A stretch of 64,000 nucleotides of DNA from Cellulomonas timonensis (GCF_900046455.1 NZ_FCOT01000013.1:496001-560000), one strand, 5' to 3'; counted from the stretch's first letter, positions 16,758 to 25,703 are shown. Notes: generated from the sequence alone by a model not told the origin. Translations and numbers: made by a program.

Positions 16758-17564
16758 TCAGTCGGTCTCGGCGCCGCCCTCGACGTCGGTGGCCAGGGTG
16801 CCCAGGTACAGCTCGATGACCTTCGGGTCGTGCATGAGCTCGCGGCCCGGCCCCGAGTAGGCGTTGCGGCCCTGGTCGAGCACGTATGCGCGGTCGCAGA
16901 TCTGCAGGCAGCGGCGGGCGTTCTGCTCGACGATCACCACGGACACCCCGGCGCGGTTGATCTTGCGGGTGCGGATGAAGGTCTCGTCCTGGCGCACGGG
17001 GGACAGCCCGGCGGAGGGCTCGTCGAGCAGCAGCACCGATGGGTCCATCATCAGCGCGCGTGCCATCGCCACCATCTGCCGCTCCCCGCCGGACAGGGAC
17101 CCGGCGCGCTGCCGGCGACGGTCGCCCAGGGTGGGGAACAGGTCGACGATGAACTCGAACCTGTCGGCGAAGATCTTCGGGGCCTGGAACACCCCCATCT
17201 GCAGGTTCTCCTCGATGGTGAGCGAGGGGAACACATTGTTGTTCTGCGGCACGAAGCCGACCCCGCGGCGCACCAGGGAGTCCGCCCGGTGGTTCGTGAT
17301 GTCCTCGCCCTTGAGCACGACAGTTCCGGACCGGATGGTCACGAGCCCGAACAGGGCCTTGAGCAGTGTCGACTTCCCGGCGCCGTTGGGCCCGATGATG
17401 CCGACCAGTTCCCCGGGGTGGACCACGAGGTTGCAGCCGCCCAAGATGTCGACGCCCGGCACGTAGCCGGCCACGAGGTCGGTGGCGGCGAGCAACGGCT
17501 CCCCGGCGGGCGCCCCGCGGTGGACGTCGGCGTTGGCCTCGACGGGTGCGGGGTCGGTGCTCAT
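16758..17564 (-). CDS. livF: Branched-chain amino-acid ABC transporter ATPase LivF
   Basis: A 268-residue ABC ATPase, the smaller of the two nucleotide-binding subunits. Walker A GPNGAGKST, signature LSGGERQ, Walker B VLLLDEPSAGLSP and the LivF-typical EQNARRCLQ switch region are present. The N-terminal ~20 residues are an extension before the core. It overlaps livG by four bases (ATGA-type coupling) and ends the livHMGF operon in front of a strong hairpin. It supplies ATP hydrolysis for the LivH/LivM pore in the cytoplasmic membrane. Confidence 0.94.
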   Translation of the reverse strand: MSTDPAPVEANADVHRGAPAGEPLLAATDLVAGYVPGVDILGGCNLVVHPGELVGIIGPNGAGKSTLLKALFGLVTIRSGTVVLKGEDITNHRADSLVRRGVGFVPQNNNVFPSLTIEENLQMGVFQAPKIFADRFEFIVDLFPTLGDRRRQRAGSLSGGERQMVAMARALMMDPSVLLLDEPSAGLSPVRQDETFIRTRKINRAGVSVVIVEQNARRCLQICDRAYVLDQGRNAYSGPGRELMHDPKVIELYLGTLATDVEGGAETD

Positions 17565-18490
17565 CGCTGCTCCTCCTCGGCCTGGGCCTCTGCCTCGAGC
17601 TGTTCGGTCACGTCGTCCTCGAGCAGGCGGTCGTCGCCCAGGTCGGTGTCGTGGTGGGCGCCCAGGTAGGCGTCGATGACGGCCTGCTCCCGCATGACGG
17701 ACTCGGGCGGGCCCTCGGCGACGATGCGCCCCTCGGCCATCACCACCACCCAGTCGGAGATGTGCCGCACCATGTGCATGTCGTGCTCGACGAACAGCAC
17801 CGTGGTCCCCTCGTCGCGCAGCGCCTGGATGTGGCCGAGCAGCGACTGCGTCAGGGCGGGGTTCACCCCGGCCATCGGCTCGTCGAGCATGACCATCGTG
17901 GGCTTGCTCATGAGGGCCCCGGCCCTCTCCAGCAGCTTGCGCTGTCCGCCGGAGAGGCTCCCCGCGAAGTCATTCTTCTTCTCCAGCAGCCGGAACCGCT
18001 CGAGCAGCTCGAGCGCCTGCTCGGTGATCTGCGCCTCGCGGCGGCGCCACAGCGCGGGCGCCAGGGCGATGAAGAGGTTCTCCCCGCTCTGGTCGGTGGC
18101 GCCCAGGCGCATGTTCTCCAGCACCGTCATGCGGGACAAGGCCTTGGTGAGCTGGAACGTGCGCACCATGCCGGCCTGGGCGACCTTCGCGGCGGGCACG
18201 CGTGCGAGCGAGCGCCCCTCGAAGGACCACGAGCCGGTGTCCGGGCGGTCGAATCCGGTGAGGAGGTTGAACAACGTGGTCTTGCCGGCGCCGTTGGGGC
18301 CGATCAGCGCGGTGATGGCGCCGCGCTGCACCTCGAGGCGGTCCACGTCGACGGCCGTCATGCCGCCGAACGTGCGGGTGACGTCCTGCGCGCTCAGGAT
18401 CGGGTCGGGCTTCGCGGAGCCGGGGACGCGCTCGACGTCGGCGAGGGCGGGCCGGGCGGCGGCTCGGCCGGGGGGTGTGTCAGCGGACAT
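17561..18490 (-). CDS. livG: Branched-chain amino-acid ABC transporter ATPase LivG
   Basis: A 309-residue ABC ATPase. Walker A GPNGAGKTTLFN, the GMVRTFQLTKAL segment typical of LivG, signature LSGGQRKLLE, and Walker B MVMLDEPMAGVNP are seen. There is an acidic, Glu-rich C-terminal tail of about 30 residues that is longer than in enteric LivG. It overlaps livM by 11 bases and livF by four, so the operon is tightly coupled. It pairs with LivF to power uptake. Confidence 0.94.
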   Translation of the reverse strand: MSADTPPGRAAARPALADVERVPGSAKPDPILSAQDVTRTFGGMTAVDVDRLEVQRGAITALIGPNGAGKTTLFNLLTGFDRPDTGSWSFEGRSLARVPAAKVAQAGMVRTFQLTKALSRMTVLENMRLGATDQSGENLFIALAPALWRRREAQITEQALELLERFRLLEKKNDFAGSLSGGQRKLLERAGALMSKPTMVMLDEPMAGVNPALTQSLLGHIQALRDEGTTVLFVEHDMHMVRHISDWVVVMAEGRIVAEGPPESVMREQAVIDAYLGAHHDTDLGDDRLLEDDVTEQLEAEAQAEEEQR

Positions 18491-19466
18491 CGATCGCCAG
18501 CTCCTTGCGGTCGCCGAGGATTCCTTGTGGTCGGAAGATCACCAGGAGCATGAGGGTCACGCCGACCAGCACCCACCCGAGCATCTCGATCTGCTCGGTG
18601 CGCAGCACGGTCGTGGGCACCACGTCGCGCAGCACCGTCTTGATCAGCATGAGCGTGGTCCACAGCAGGATCGACCCGAGCACCGGCCCGAACACCGTGG
18701 CGGCGCCGCCCAGTAGCAGGATCGTCCACACGTAGAACGTCATGGGGCGGCCCATCGAGTCCGGTTGGACGGCTCGTGGCAGCACGTACACGATCCCCGC
18801 CACCGCGCCGATCGCGCCGCCCAGGACCAGCGCCTGCATCTTGTAGGCGTACACGTTCTTGCCGAGCGAGCGGACCGCGTCCTCGTCCTCGCGGATGCCC
18901 TTGAGCACCCGGCCCCACGGGCTGTTCATCCACCGCCACACCAGGAAGCACGCGAGGGCCACCAGCGCCCACCCGACGATCCGCACCCACCAGCTGTTGG
19001 ACAGGTTGGTGGAGTACGACCACGGGCCGATCGCGAAGTTCCCATCCGGCAGGGGCGACAAGTCTTGGAAGGAGCCCTTGAAGCCGTCACCGGCCAGGCC
19101 CGCGTTGCCCCCGGTGACCGCCGTCATCGAGGTGGAGCGCCCGACCATGCGGATGATCTCCGCCGCGGCGATCGTGACGATCGCCAGGTAGTCGCCGCGC
19201 AATTTGAGCGTCGGCACGCCGAGGATCAGCGCGAAGACCACCGCGCAGGCCAGCGCCACGAGGAACGCCGCCCACACGGGCCAGCCCGCGATGGACGCGA
19301 TGGCGTAGCCGTAGGCGCCGAGCAGCATGAAGCCGGCCTGGCCGAAGTTGAGCAGCCCGGTCATGCCGAAGTGCACGTTGAGGCCGATCGCCGCGAGCGC
19401 GTACGCCGCGGTGGTCGGGGCGATGATCTCGCCGGCGACGTTGGTGAGGATCTGCTGCCAGTCCAT
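18480..19466 (-). CDS. livM: Branched-chain amino-acid ABC transporter permease LivM
   Basis: A 328-residue inner-membrane permease with about nine to ten hydrophobic segments. The LivM-like motif LNVHFGMTGLLNFGQAGF lies near the N-terminus, and the coupling region GRVLKGIREDEDAVRSLGKN contacts the ATPase. The ATG at 19466 starts 12 bases after livH. It forms the pore together with LivH. Confidence 0.93.
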   Translation of the reverse strand: MDWQQILTNVAGEIIAPTTAAYALAAIGLNVHFGMTGLLNFGQAGFMLLGAYGYAIASIAGWPVWAAFLVALACAVVFALILGVPTLKLRGDYLAIVTIAAAEIIRMVGRSTSMTAVTGGNAGLAGDGFKGSFQDLSPLPDGNFAIGPWSYSTNLSNSWWVRIVGWALVALACFLVWRWMNSPWGRVLKGIREDEDAVRSLGKNVYAYKMQALVLGGAIGAVAGIVYVLPRAVQPDSMGRPMTFYVWTILLLGGAATVFGPVLGSILLWTTLMLIKTVLRDVVPTTVLRTEQIEMLGWVLVGVTLMLLVIFRPQGILGDRKELAIDVR

Positions 19467-19478
19467 GGGTGGCCTCCG

Positions 19479-20912
19479 TCAGCCGATGCGCTCGGCCCGG
19501 CCCAGGATGCCCTGGGGCCGGACGAGCAGGACGAGGATGAGGATGACGAGCGCGCCCGCGTAGCGCATGTCGCTCGGGATGACGAATGTCGACAGCTCGA
19601 CGACGAGGCCGATGACGAGCGAGCCCACCAGGGCCCCCCACGCGGTGCCGAGGCCTCCGAGGGTGACCGCGGCGAACATCAGCAGCAGGATCGCGCCGCC
19701 CATGTTCCAATTCGTCGCGTTGAAGTACAGGCCGAGCAGCACCCCGCCCAGGGCGGCGAGCCCCGCGCCCAGGGTCCACACGATCCGCACGATCCGCTCG
19801 ACGGTGATGCCGGACGCCGCGGCGAGCGCCGGGTTGTCCGAGACCGCGCGGGTGGCCCGGCCGGTGCGGGTCCGCACCAGGAAGAAGGCCACCGCGCCGA
19901 TCGCGATGATCGCGATGCCGGCGGAGGTCAGCGACTGCTGCGTGAACAGCATCCCGCCGATGCGCACCGGCTTCGGGTTCGCCGTGACGATGCGCAGCGG
20001 GCTGCCGCCGAGGAAGAACTGGTACGTGTACTGCAGCGCCATCGACAGGCCGATCGTGACGATCATCTGCTGCGTGGTGCCGACCCTGCGCCTGCGCAGC
20101 GGATGCCAGATGCCGGCGTCCTGCAACCACCCGGACGCCGCCCCGAGCAGCACCGCCACGATGCCGGAGACGAGCAGCGGCAGGTCGAGCAGCTGGCAGC
20201 CAACGTAGGCCAGCAGGGCCCCGAGGGTGACCTGCTCGCCGTGCGCGAAGTTGCTCAGCCCGGTGGTGCCGTAGATCAGGGACAGGCCCACCGAGGCGAG
20301 CGCCAGCAGGAGGCCGAAGACGATGCCGTTGACGGTCTGCTGCGCGACGCGCTGCGCGGTGATGCTGCTCGGCTTGCCGCTGTCCGGCGTTGTCACCGCC
20401 GGGTCAGTGCCGGGCTCAGGGGTTGCGGTGGACGGGTCTCCGCCGCCCCCGCTGCCGCCAGCCGTCGGGGCTCCGAGCGGGAACAGGGCGCCGACGCTGG
20501 CGCCGAGCCTGACGGTGACGGTGCGCGGGTTGGCCGCCGGGTCCCGCAGTGTCTCGCCGGTGGGGAGCGTCGCCTCGTCGAGCGCGACCTCGTAGTCGCC
20601 GGCCGCCGTCACCGGGGTGGACCAGCGGCCGTCGACGCCGGTGACCACCGCGAGGCTCTCACCCTGGCCGGTGATCGTGAGGCCGATGCCCGGGGCGGGC
20701 TCGCCCGCCGACGTGCGGATGGTCCCGCCGATGCATCCGGTCGCCGGATCGGCGGCACACGGCACCGCCGCGGCCTGGGCGGGGATCGCGGCCAACAGCG
20801 CGGCGAGCACGCTGAGCAGCACAGTCAGCAGCGGGACGAGCGCGCGCCGTGAGCGGTGCGCGATCCGTGTGCGCGAGCTGGTGATGCGGTCCGGTGACGC
20901 GGCTCGGCGCAC
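19479..20912 (-). CDS. livH: LivH permease fused to a secreted N-terminal domain
   Basis: A 477-residue protein, far longer than the usual ~300. Residues 24-48 are a signal-like segment ending AIPAQAAA. Residues 61-136 look like a small beta-sandwich of the carboxypeptidase-regulatory/CNA-B kind (GGTIRTSAGEPAPGIG, GVDGRWSTPV, GDYEVALDE). Residues 145-183 are a Gly/Thr/Pro linker. The LivH permease proper begins at about 184 (VNGIVFGLLLALASVGL; GTTGLSNFAHGE; GRATRAVSDNPALAAASGI). The extra domain would sit outside the membrane, next to the mouth of the pore, and may help dock the LivK lipoprotein or bind wall polymers; that is inference. It is the first gene of livHMGF. Confidence 0.9.
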   Translation of the reverse strand: MRRAASPDRITSSRTRIAHRSRRALVPLLTVLLSVLAALLAAIPAQAAAVPCAADPATGCIGGTIRTSAGEPAPGIGLTITGQGESLAVVTGVDGRWSTPVTAAGDYEVALDEATLPTGETLRDPAANPRTVTVRLGASVGALFPLGAPTAGGSGGGGDPSTATPEPGTDPAVTTPDSGKPSSITAQRVAQQTVNGIVFGLLLALASVGLSLIYGTTGLSNFAHGEQVTLGALLAYVGCQLLDLPLLVSGIVAVLLGAASGWLQDAGIWHPLRRRRVGTTQQMIVTIGLSMALQYTYQFFLGGSPLRIVTANPKPVRIGGMLFTQQSLTSAGIAIIAIGAVAFFLVRTRTGRATRAVSDNPALAAASGITVERIVRIVWTLGAGLAALGGVLLGLYFNATNWNMGGAILLLMFAAVTLGGLGTAWGALVGSLVIGLVVELSTFVIPSDMRYAGALVILILVLLVRPQGILGRAERIG

Positions 20913-21235
20913 TGGGACCTCCGTCCGGTCGGTTCGATCGGTGGTTCACGGTCTTCGGCGCGGTGCCGTCTGGCGCTGTGCCGAGCGAAGCCTGGGCCCC
21001 GAGTGGGGAGGAGACTAGGAGCGGATTGTGTCGGGCGCATTACGCACAGCGCGACAGTATGCGGGACGAACCGGTCATCATTCACTATTTGGAGTGATTG
21101 TCCGCGAGGCGCGCGGGCGTCGTTGCGCTGGTGGGAGGACCGACTAGGCACGGCGGCCTCGGCTTTGTCATGATCGGGTCGCGGACGGGGTGTCGACCCT
21201 GTCCGCGACGAGAAAAGGACGGGAGGCCGACACAG
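20913..21235. other. Divergent intergenic region livH / acetyltransferase
   Basis: About 320 bases with upstream sequences for livHMGF on minus and the acetyltransferase on plus. A short AT-rich patch with an imperfect inverted repeat lies near 21075-21100. I cannot name a regulator and see no gene. Confidence 0.4.
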
Positions 21236-21943
21236 GTGCGTCCAGGAGCCCAGGTGCGACCCGCTGAGCCCGGGGACCTGCCTGCCCTCGTCGACCTCTG
21301 CCTTGCCGCGCGGAGCGAGTCCACGATGGGCGCGCAACTCTGCAGCGACGACGGGGACCGGTTGCGGGACCAGCTCGGGGCGCTCCTCGCGTCACCCGGC
21401 GGCCAGCTCCTCGTGGGACTGCTCGACGGCGAGCCCGCGGGCCTGCTGCTCGGCCAGCTCGTCGGGCCCGGTCCTTTCACGGATCTCGTGAGCCTCAACC
21501 TCGAGGCGATCTACGTCGCGCCCCGGGCCCGCCGGCGTGGCCTTGGGCATGCGCTGATGGCGGGCGCGCTCGAGGTGGCCGAGCTCGGCGGGGCGACCGA
21601 GGTGTACGCGGCGCCCCTGCCCGGCGCCCGGGGGATGCAGCGGTTCTTCGTGCGGCTCGGCTTCGCCCCGGCCGCCGCGCACCGCGTGGTGAGCACGAGC
21701 GCCCTGCAACGCCGCCTGGTCGGCGAGACCGCCGGGGCGCAGTCGCGCCGCGCCTCAGGGCGTGGGCTCGAGGACCTCATCGCCCGACGGCGCCAGGTGC
21801 GGGCCGCCGCGCGGGGCGAGATGGCCGACCCGAGCAGCGTGCAGGCCGCGGCTGGTCAGCGGTCCCGGCCCGCCATCACCATGCAGGTCAACCGCGCCGT
21901 GCAGACCCGGCGCGACTCGGAGTCCTCGACCACGATCTCGTAG
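21236..21943 (+). CDS. GNAT-family N-acetyltransferase
   Basis: A 235-residue protein. The acetyl-CoA-binding region is seen as LEAIYVAPRARRRGLGHALM (motif A, R/QxxGxG/A) followed by a typical motif B (RGMQRFFVRLGF). The first ~145 residues make one GNAT domain; the remaining ~75 residues are Arg/Ala-rich and not conserved in kind. GTG 21236 is preceded by GGGAGG. The last 88 bases overlap the convergent thioesterase gene, so this C-terminal tail is antisense to a conserved gene and may be recent. The substrate is unknown. Confidence 0.8.
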   Translation: MRPGAQVRPAEPGDLPALVDLCLAARSESTMGAQLCSDDGDRLRDQLGALLASPGGQLLVGLLDGEPAGLLLGQLVGPGPFTDLVSLNLEAIYVAPRARRRGLGHALMAGALEVAELGGATEVYAAPLPGARGMQRFFVRLGFAPAAAHRVVSTSALQRRLVGETAGAQSRRASGRGLEDLIARRRQVRAAARGEMADPSSVQAAAGQRSRPAITMQVNRAVQTRRDSESSTTIS

Positions 21944-22260
21944 GTCGCGACGCGGGACCCGAGGTGCAGCGCGCGGGCCGTCCCGGTGACAGTCCCCGAC
22001 GTGGCGCCGCGGTGGTGCGTGGCGTTGAGCTCGATCCCCACCGCGATCCGGCCCTCGCCGGCATGGGCGGCCGCGGCCAGGGAGCCGAGCGTCTCGGCGA
22101 GCACGGCCGACGCGCCGCCGTGCAGCAGCCCATACGGCTGGGTGTTGCCCTCGACGGGCATCGTGCCCACGGCCCGCTCGGGTGCCACCTCGAGGATCGT
22201 GATGCCCATCCGGTCGATGAGGGTCCCGGGAAAGGTCGGCGGCACGGCGTCGTCAGTCAT
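21856..22260 (-). CDS. PaaI-family hotdog thioesterase
   Basis: A 134-residue hotdog-fold acyl-CoA thioesterase. The motif GLLHGGASAVLAETLGS carries His47, Gly48, Gly49 and the acidic Glu56 expected in the PaaI/EntH group. It probably hydrolyses aryl- or medium-chain acyl-CoA esters. It is divergent from polA, with a 19-base gap between the start codons; this neighbourhood is commonly conserved in actinobacteria. The stop lies inside the convergent acetyltransferase gene. Confidence 0.9.
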   Translation of the reverse strand: MTDDAVPPTFPGTLIDRMGITILEVAPERAVGTMPVEGNTQPYGLLHGGASAVLAETLGSLAAAAHAGEGRIAVGIELNATHHRGATSGTVTGTARALHLGSRVATYEIVVEDSESRRVCTARLTCMVMAGRDR

Positions 22261-22266
22261 GGCAGA

Positions 22267-22272
22267 TAGGTT
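22267..22272 (+). promoter_or_regulatory. -10 hexamer TAGGTT, probable leaderless start of polA
   Basis: TAGGTT ends seven bases before the polA GTG at 22280. Only 19 bases separate the divergent start codons, so there is no room for a long leader. Confidence 0.5.
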
Positions 22273-22279
22273 GGCACCC

Positions 22280-25027
22280 GTGAGCGACGTTCAGCCAGCC
22301 GACGACCAGCCGACCGCCCCCGAGACCAGTGGGACGACCCCCTCCGGAGCCAGCGGGCCCGCGCGCCTGCTGCTCATCGACGGGCACTCGATGGCCTACC
22401 GGGCCTACTTCGCGCTGCCCGTGGAGAACTTCTCCACCTCGACGGGCCAGCCCACCAACGCGGTGTACGGCTTCACGTCGATGCTCACCAAGATCCTCGC
22501 GGACGAGCAGCCCACCCACCTCGCCGTCGCGTTCGACATGGGGCGCACCACGTTCCGCACCGAGCGGTACCCGGCGTACAAGGGGACCCGGGACGAGACT
22601 CCGCAGCCGTTCCGCGGGCAGGTGCCGCTGATCCGCGAGGTCCTGGAGACCATGCGCGTGCCCGTCATCGAGCGGGAGAACTACGAGGCGGACGACGTGC
22701 TGGCGACCCTCTCGACCCAGGCGCGCGCGGCGGGCATGCAGGTGCTCATCTGCTCGGGCGACCGGGACGCGTTCCAGCTCGTCAACGAGGACGTCACGCT
22801 GCTGTACCCGATCCGCGGCGTCTCCGAGCTCACGCGGATGACCCCTGAGGCGGTGCGCGCCAAGTACGGCGTGGACCCCGGGCAGTACTCCGACCTCGCG
22901 GCGCTCGTGGGCGAGACCAGCGACAACCTGCCCGGGGTCCCCGGCGTCGGGCCCAAGACGGCGGCCAAGTGGATCACCGCGTACGGCGGCCTCGAGGGCA
23001 TCATCGCCGCGGCCCCCTCGATCAAGGGCAAGGCGGGGGAGTCCCTGCGCGAGCACCTCGACCAGGTGGTGCTCAACCGCGAGCTCAACCACCTGCTGAC
23101 GGACCTCGAGCTGCCGCTGGGCCCCGCCGACCTGGCCGTCCAGCCGTGGGACCGCGAGGCCATGCACCGGGTGTTCGACTCGCTGCAATTCACCGCGCTG
23201 CGCGAGCGGCTGTTCGCGGCGATGCCCGGCGAGGCGGCAGCGCCCGTCGAGGCGGGTGAGCCCGTCGACGTCACAGAGCTGGCGCCGGGCGGGCTGGGCG
23301 GCTGGCTCGCCGCCCGCGCCGGCCGCGAGCTCGGACTCGACGTGCGCGGCGCCGTCCGGCCGGGAGCCGGGGACGCGTGGGGCCTGGCGATCGCCGACGA
23401 CGGCGCCGCGGCCGTGTCGCTCGACCTGACGACCATCGACCCGCAGGACGAGGCGGCGCTGGCCGCGTGGCTGGCCGACGCGTCGGCGCCCAAGTCGGTG
23501 CACGGGGCCAAGTCCGCATGGCACGCGCTCACCGGGCGCGGCCTGCCGCTCGCGGGCGTCGTCTTCGACACCGAGGTGGCCGCCTACCTGTGCCACCCCG
23601 ATCAGCGCTCCTACGACCTGCCCTCCCTCACGGTGCGGTACTTGCACCGCGAGCTGGCGTCGGGCGCGGGCCCCACCGGCTCGCAGGGCGCCCTGGACCT
23701 CGAGATCGACGGCTCCGACGAGCACCAGCGCGCCGCCGAGCGCGCGGCGGCGGTGAGCGAGCTCTCCGGGGTGCTCGCCGACGCCCTGGCCGACCGCGGG
23801 GCGGCGGACCTGCTCACGCGGCTCGAGCTGCCCCTTGAGGACGTCCTGGCCGCGATGGAGCACCGCGGGATCGCCGCAGACGTCGACTACCTGCGCGAGC
23901 TGGAGAAGCTCTTCGACGCGCAGGTGCAGACGGCCGCCACCGAGGCGTATGACGTGATCGGCCGCGAGGTGAACCTGGGCTCCCCGAAGCAGCTCCAGGA
24001 GGTGCTGTTCGACCAGCTCGGCATGCCGAAGACCAAGAAGATCAAGACGGGCTACACCACCGACGCGGCGAGCCTCGCCGACCTGTACACCCGCACCGAG
24101 CACCCATTCCTCGCCCACCTGCTGGCCCACCGCGACGCGATCCGCCTGCGCCAGACGGTCGAGGGGCTGCTGCGCTCGGTGGCCGACGACGGGCGCATCC
24201 ACACCACGTTCCAGCAGACCATCGCCGCGACGGGGCGCCTGTCCTCGACGGACCCGAACTTGCAGAACATCCCGATCCGCACCGAGGCGGGCCGGCAGAT
24301 CCGGCGCGCCTTCGTGGTGGGCGAGGGCTACGAGACGCTGCTGACCGCCGACTACTCGCAGATCGAGATGCGGATCATGGCGCACCTGTCCGGCGACGAG
24401 GGCCTCATCGACGCCTTCAACTCCGGGGAGGACCTGCACAACTACGTCGGCTCGCGGGTGTTCTCCGTGCCCACCGACGAAGTCACGCCGGCGATGCGCT
24501 CCAAGATCAAGGCGATGAGCTACGGCCTGGCCTACGGGCTCTCCTCCTTCGGCCTCTCCAAGCAGCTCAACATCGAGGTCGGCGAAGCCGCCCGGCTCAT
24601 GGACGATTACTTCTCACGGTTCGGCGGGGTGCGCCAGTACCTGACCGGAGTCGTCGACGAGGCCCGCGCCACCGGCTACACCGCCACGATCATGGGCCGC
24701 CGCCGCTACCTGCCGGACCTCACCAGCGACAACCGCCAGCGCCGCGAGATGGCTGAGCGGATGGCGCTCAACGCCCCGATCCAGGGCTCCGCGGCGGACC
24801 TCATCAAGGTGGCGATGCTGGGCGTCGAGCGCGAGATCACCCGGCGCGGGCTGCGCTCGCGGCTGCTGCTGCAGGTGCATGACGAGTTGGTGCTCGAGGT
24901 CGCGCCGGGGGAGCGGGACGAGGTCGAGGCTGTGGTCCGGGAGCAGATGGGGGCCGCGGCGGCGCTCGATGTGCCGCTGGACGTGTCGGTCGGGGTCGGC
25001 GCGAGCTGGCACGAGGCCGGGCACTGA
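22280..25027 (+). CDS. polA: DNA polymerase I
   Basis: A 915-residue family A polymerase used in excision repair and Okazaki-fragment processing. The N-terminal 5'-3' exonuclease has ADDVLATL, SGDRDAFQLV and SDNLPGVPGVGPKTA. The middle 3'-5' exonuclease-like region lacks the DxE motif (GLDVRGAVRPG stands there), so proofreading should be absent. The polymerase domain has motif A DYSQIEMRIMAHLS, motif B RSKIKAMSYGLAYGL and motif C VHDELVLEV. GTG 22280 follows a -10 element by seven bases. With uvrA, uvrB and uvrC in the same window, it completes nucleotide excision repair. Confidence 0.97.
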   Translation: MSDVQPADDQPTAPETSGTTPSGASGPARLLLIDGHSMAYRAYFALPVENFSTSTGQPTNAVYGFTSMLTKILADEQPTHLAVAFDMGRTTFRTERYPAYKGTRDETPQPFRGQVPLIREVLETMRVPVIERENYEADDVLATLSTQARAAGMQVLICSGDRDAFQLVNEDVTLLYPIRGVSELTRMTPEAVRAKYGVDPGQYSDLAALVGETSDNLPGVPGVGPKTAAKWITAYGGLEGIIAAAPSIKGKAGESLREHLDQVVLNRELNHLLTDLELPLGPADLAVQPWDREAMHRVFDSLQFTALRERLFAAMPGEAAAPVEAGEPVDVTELAPGGLGGWLAARAGRELGLDVRGAVRPGAGDAWGLAIADDGAAAVSLDLTTIDPQDEAALAAWLADASAPKSVHGAKSAWHALTGRGLPLAGVVFDTEVAAYLCHPDQRSYDLPSLTVRYLHRELASGAGPTGSQGALDLEIDGSDEHQRAAERAAAVSELSGVLADALADRGAADLLTRLELPLEDVLAAMEHRGIAADVDYLRELEKLFDAQVQTAATEAYDVIGREVNLGSPKQLQEVLFDQLGMPKTKKIKTGYTTDAASLADLYTRTEHPFLAHLLAHRDAIRLRQTVEGLLRSVADDGRIHTTFQQTIAATGRLSSTDPNLQNIPIRTEAGRQIRRAFVVGEGYETLLTADYSQIEMRIMAHLSGDEGLIDAFNSGEDLHNYVGSRVFSVPTDEVTPAMRSKIKAMSYGLAYGLSSFGLSKQLNIEVGEAARLMDDYFSRFGGVRQYLTGVVDEARATGYTATIMGRRRYLPDLTSDNRQRREMAERMALNAPIQGSAADLIKVAMLGVEREITRRGLRSRLLLQVHDELVLEVAPGERDEVEAVVREQMGAAAALDVPLDVSVGVGASWHEAGH

Positions 25028-25160
25028 ATGCTGACCGGCAACGGCTTGGAGGTCGACCTCCGCTAGTGCGAGGCGGGTTCCCCCGCGTCTCCCACGCGAC
25101 CCGGAGTTCACTTGGCTTCATTGCCACGCCGGCCGTCGTGGGTGTTGTTCGGGTCGGGCA

Positions 25161-25461
25161 ATGAGCGGACAGGACTACCTCGATGCTGCCCGTCGTCTCG
25201 AGGCATCGGGGGGCCTGGATCCGTGGACCGCGCTCATGCGCGTTCTCGTTTGGCCAGGCTCCAGGGCATGGACCTCCCAGCGCCGCTCCAGCCAGCCCTG
25301 GTGCGGGCCGCGGGCCATTGGTCGAGGGGGGGCCTGGCGGTCTTCGTGAGGAGCGGGTTGGGGTGTGGCGGTACATCGAGGCACTCGGGCCCTCGGGTGC
25401 GGACCTGGCGTCACCTGAGGGCAGGAGGGATCAGCACGCGCAGGTTGAACTCGTGAATTGA
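25161..25461 (+). pseudogene. Decayed small gene of unknown family
   Basis: Between polA and the DUF485 gene three frames in turn look coding: MSGQDYLDAARRLEAS from 25161, then LQGMDLPAPLQPALVRAAGH, then EERVGVWRYIEALGPSGAD up to the stop at 25461. A run of seven G residues near 25327-25333 is a likely site of the second shift. Together they would make a protein of about 100 residues. I do not recognise the family. Sequencing error in the homopolymer could explain part of it. The rest of 25028-25703 holds only the promoter side of the next operon. Confidence 0.35.
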
Positions 25462-25642
25462 CAAGAGCGGGCGCCGGTTGGCTGAAGCACGGCGAAGCGC
25501 CTCTCGTAGTCGCGACCCAGGGCAACAGTGACCGACCTCGACGCGCCCACGCTTGCCGACGTGTCCCAGCGCTCCCGCCGCTCGCTCCGCTCGATTTGTT
25601 CACTACTTCGTCGTATTCACGGTCAAATGCGTGACTTCGGCC

Positions 25643-25658
25643 TGTGGTGTGCGTCACA
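25643..25658 (+). promoter_or_regulatory. CRP/GlxR-like operator before the acetate symporter operon
   Basis: TGTGGTGTGCGTCACA differs by one base from the cAMP-receptor consensus TGTGAN6TCACA. It lies 45 bases before the start of the DUF485 gene. Family knowledge: GlxR/CRP control acetate use in several actinobacteria. Confidence 0.55.
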
Positions 25659-25703
25659 GTAGGGCGCGGCGGCAACGGGGCCGCCACGACCCACGGAGGC
25701 ACG

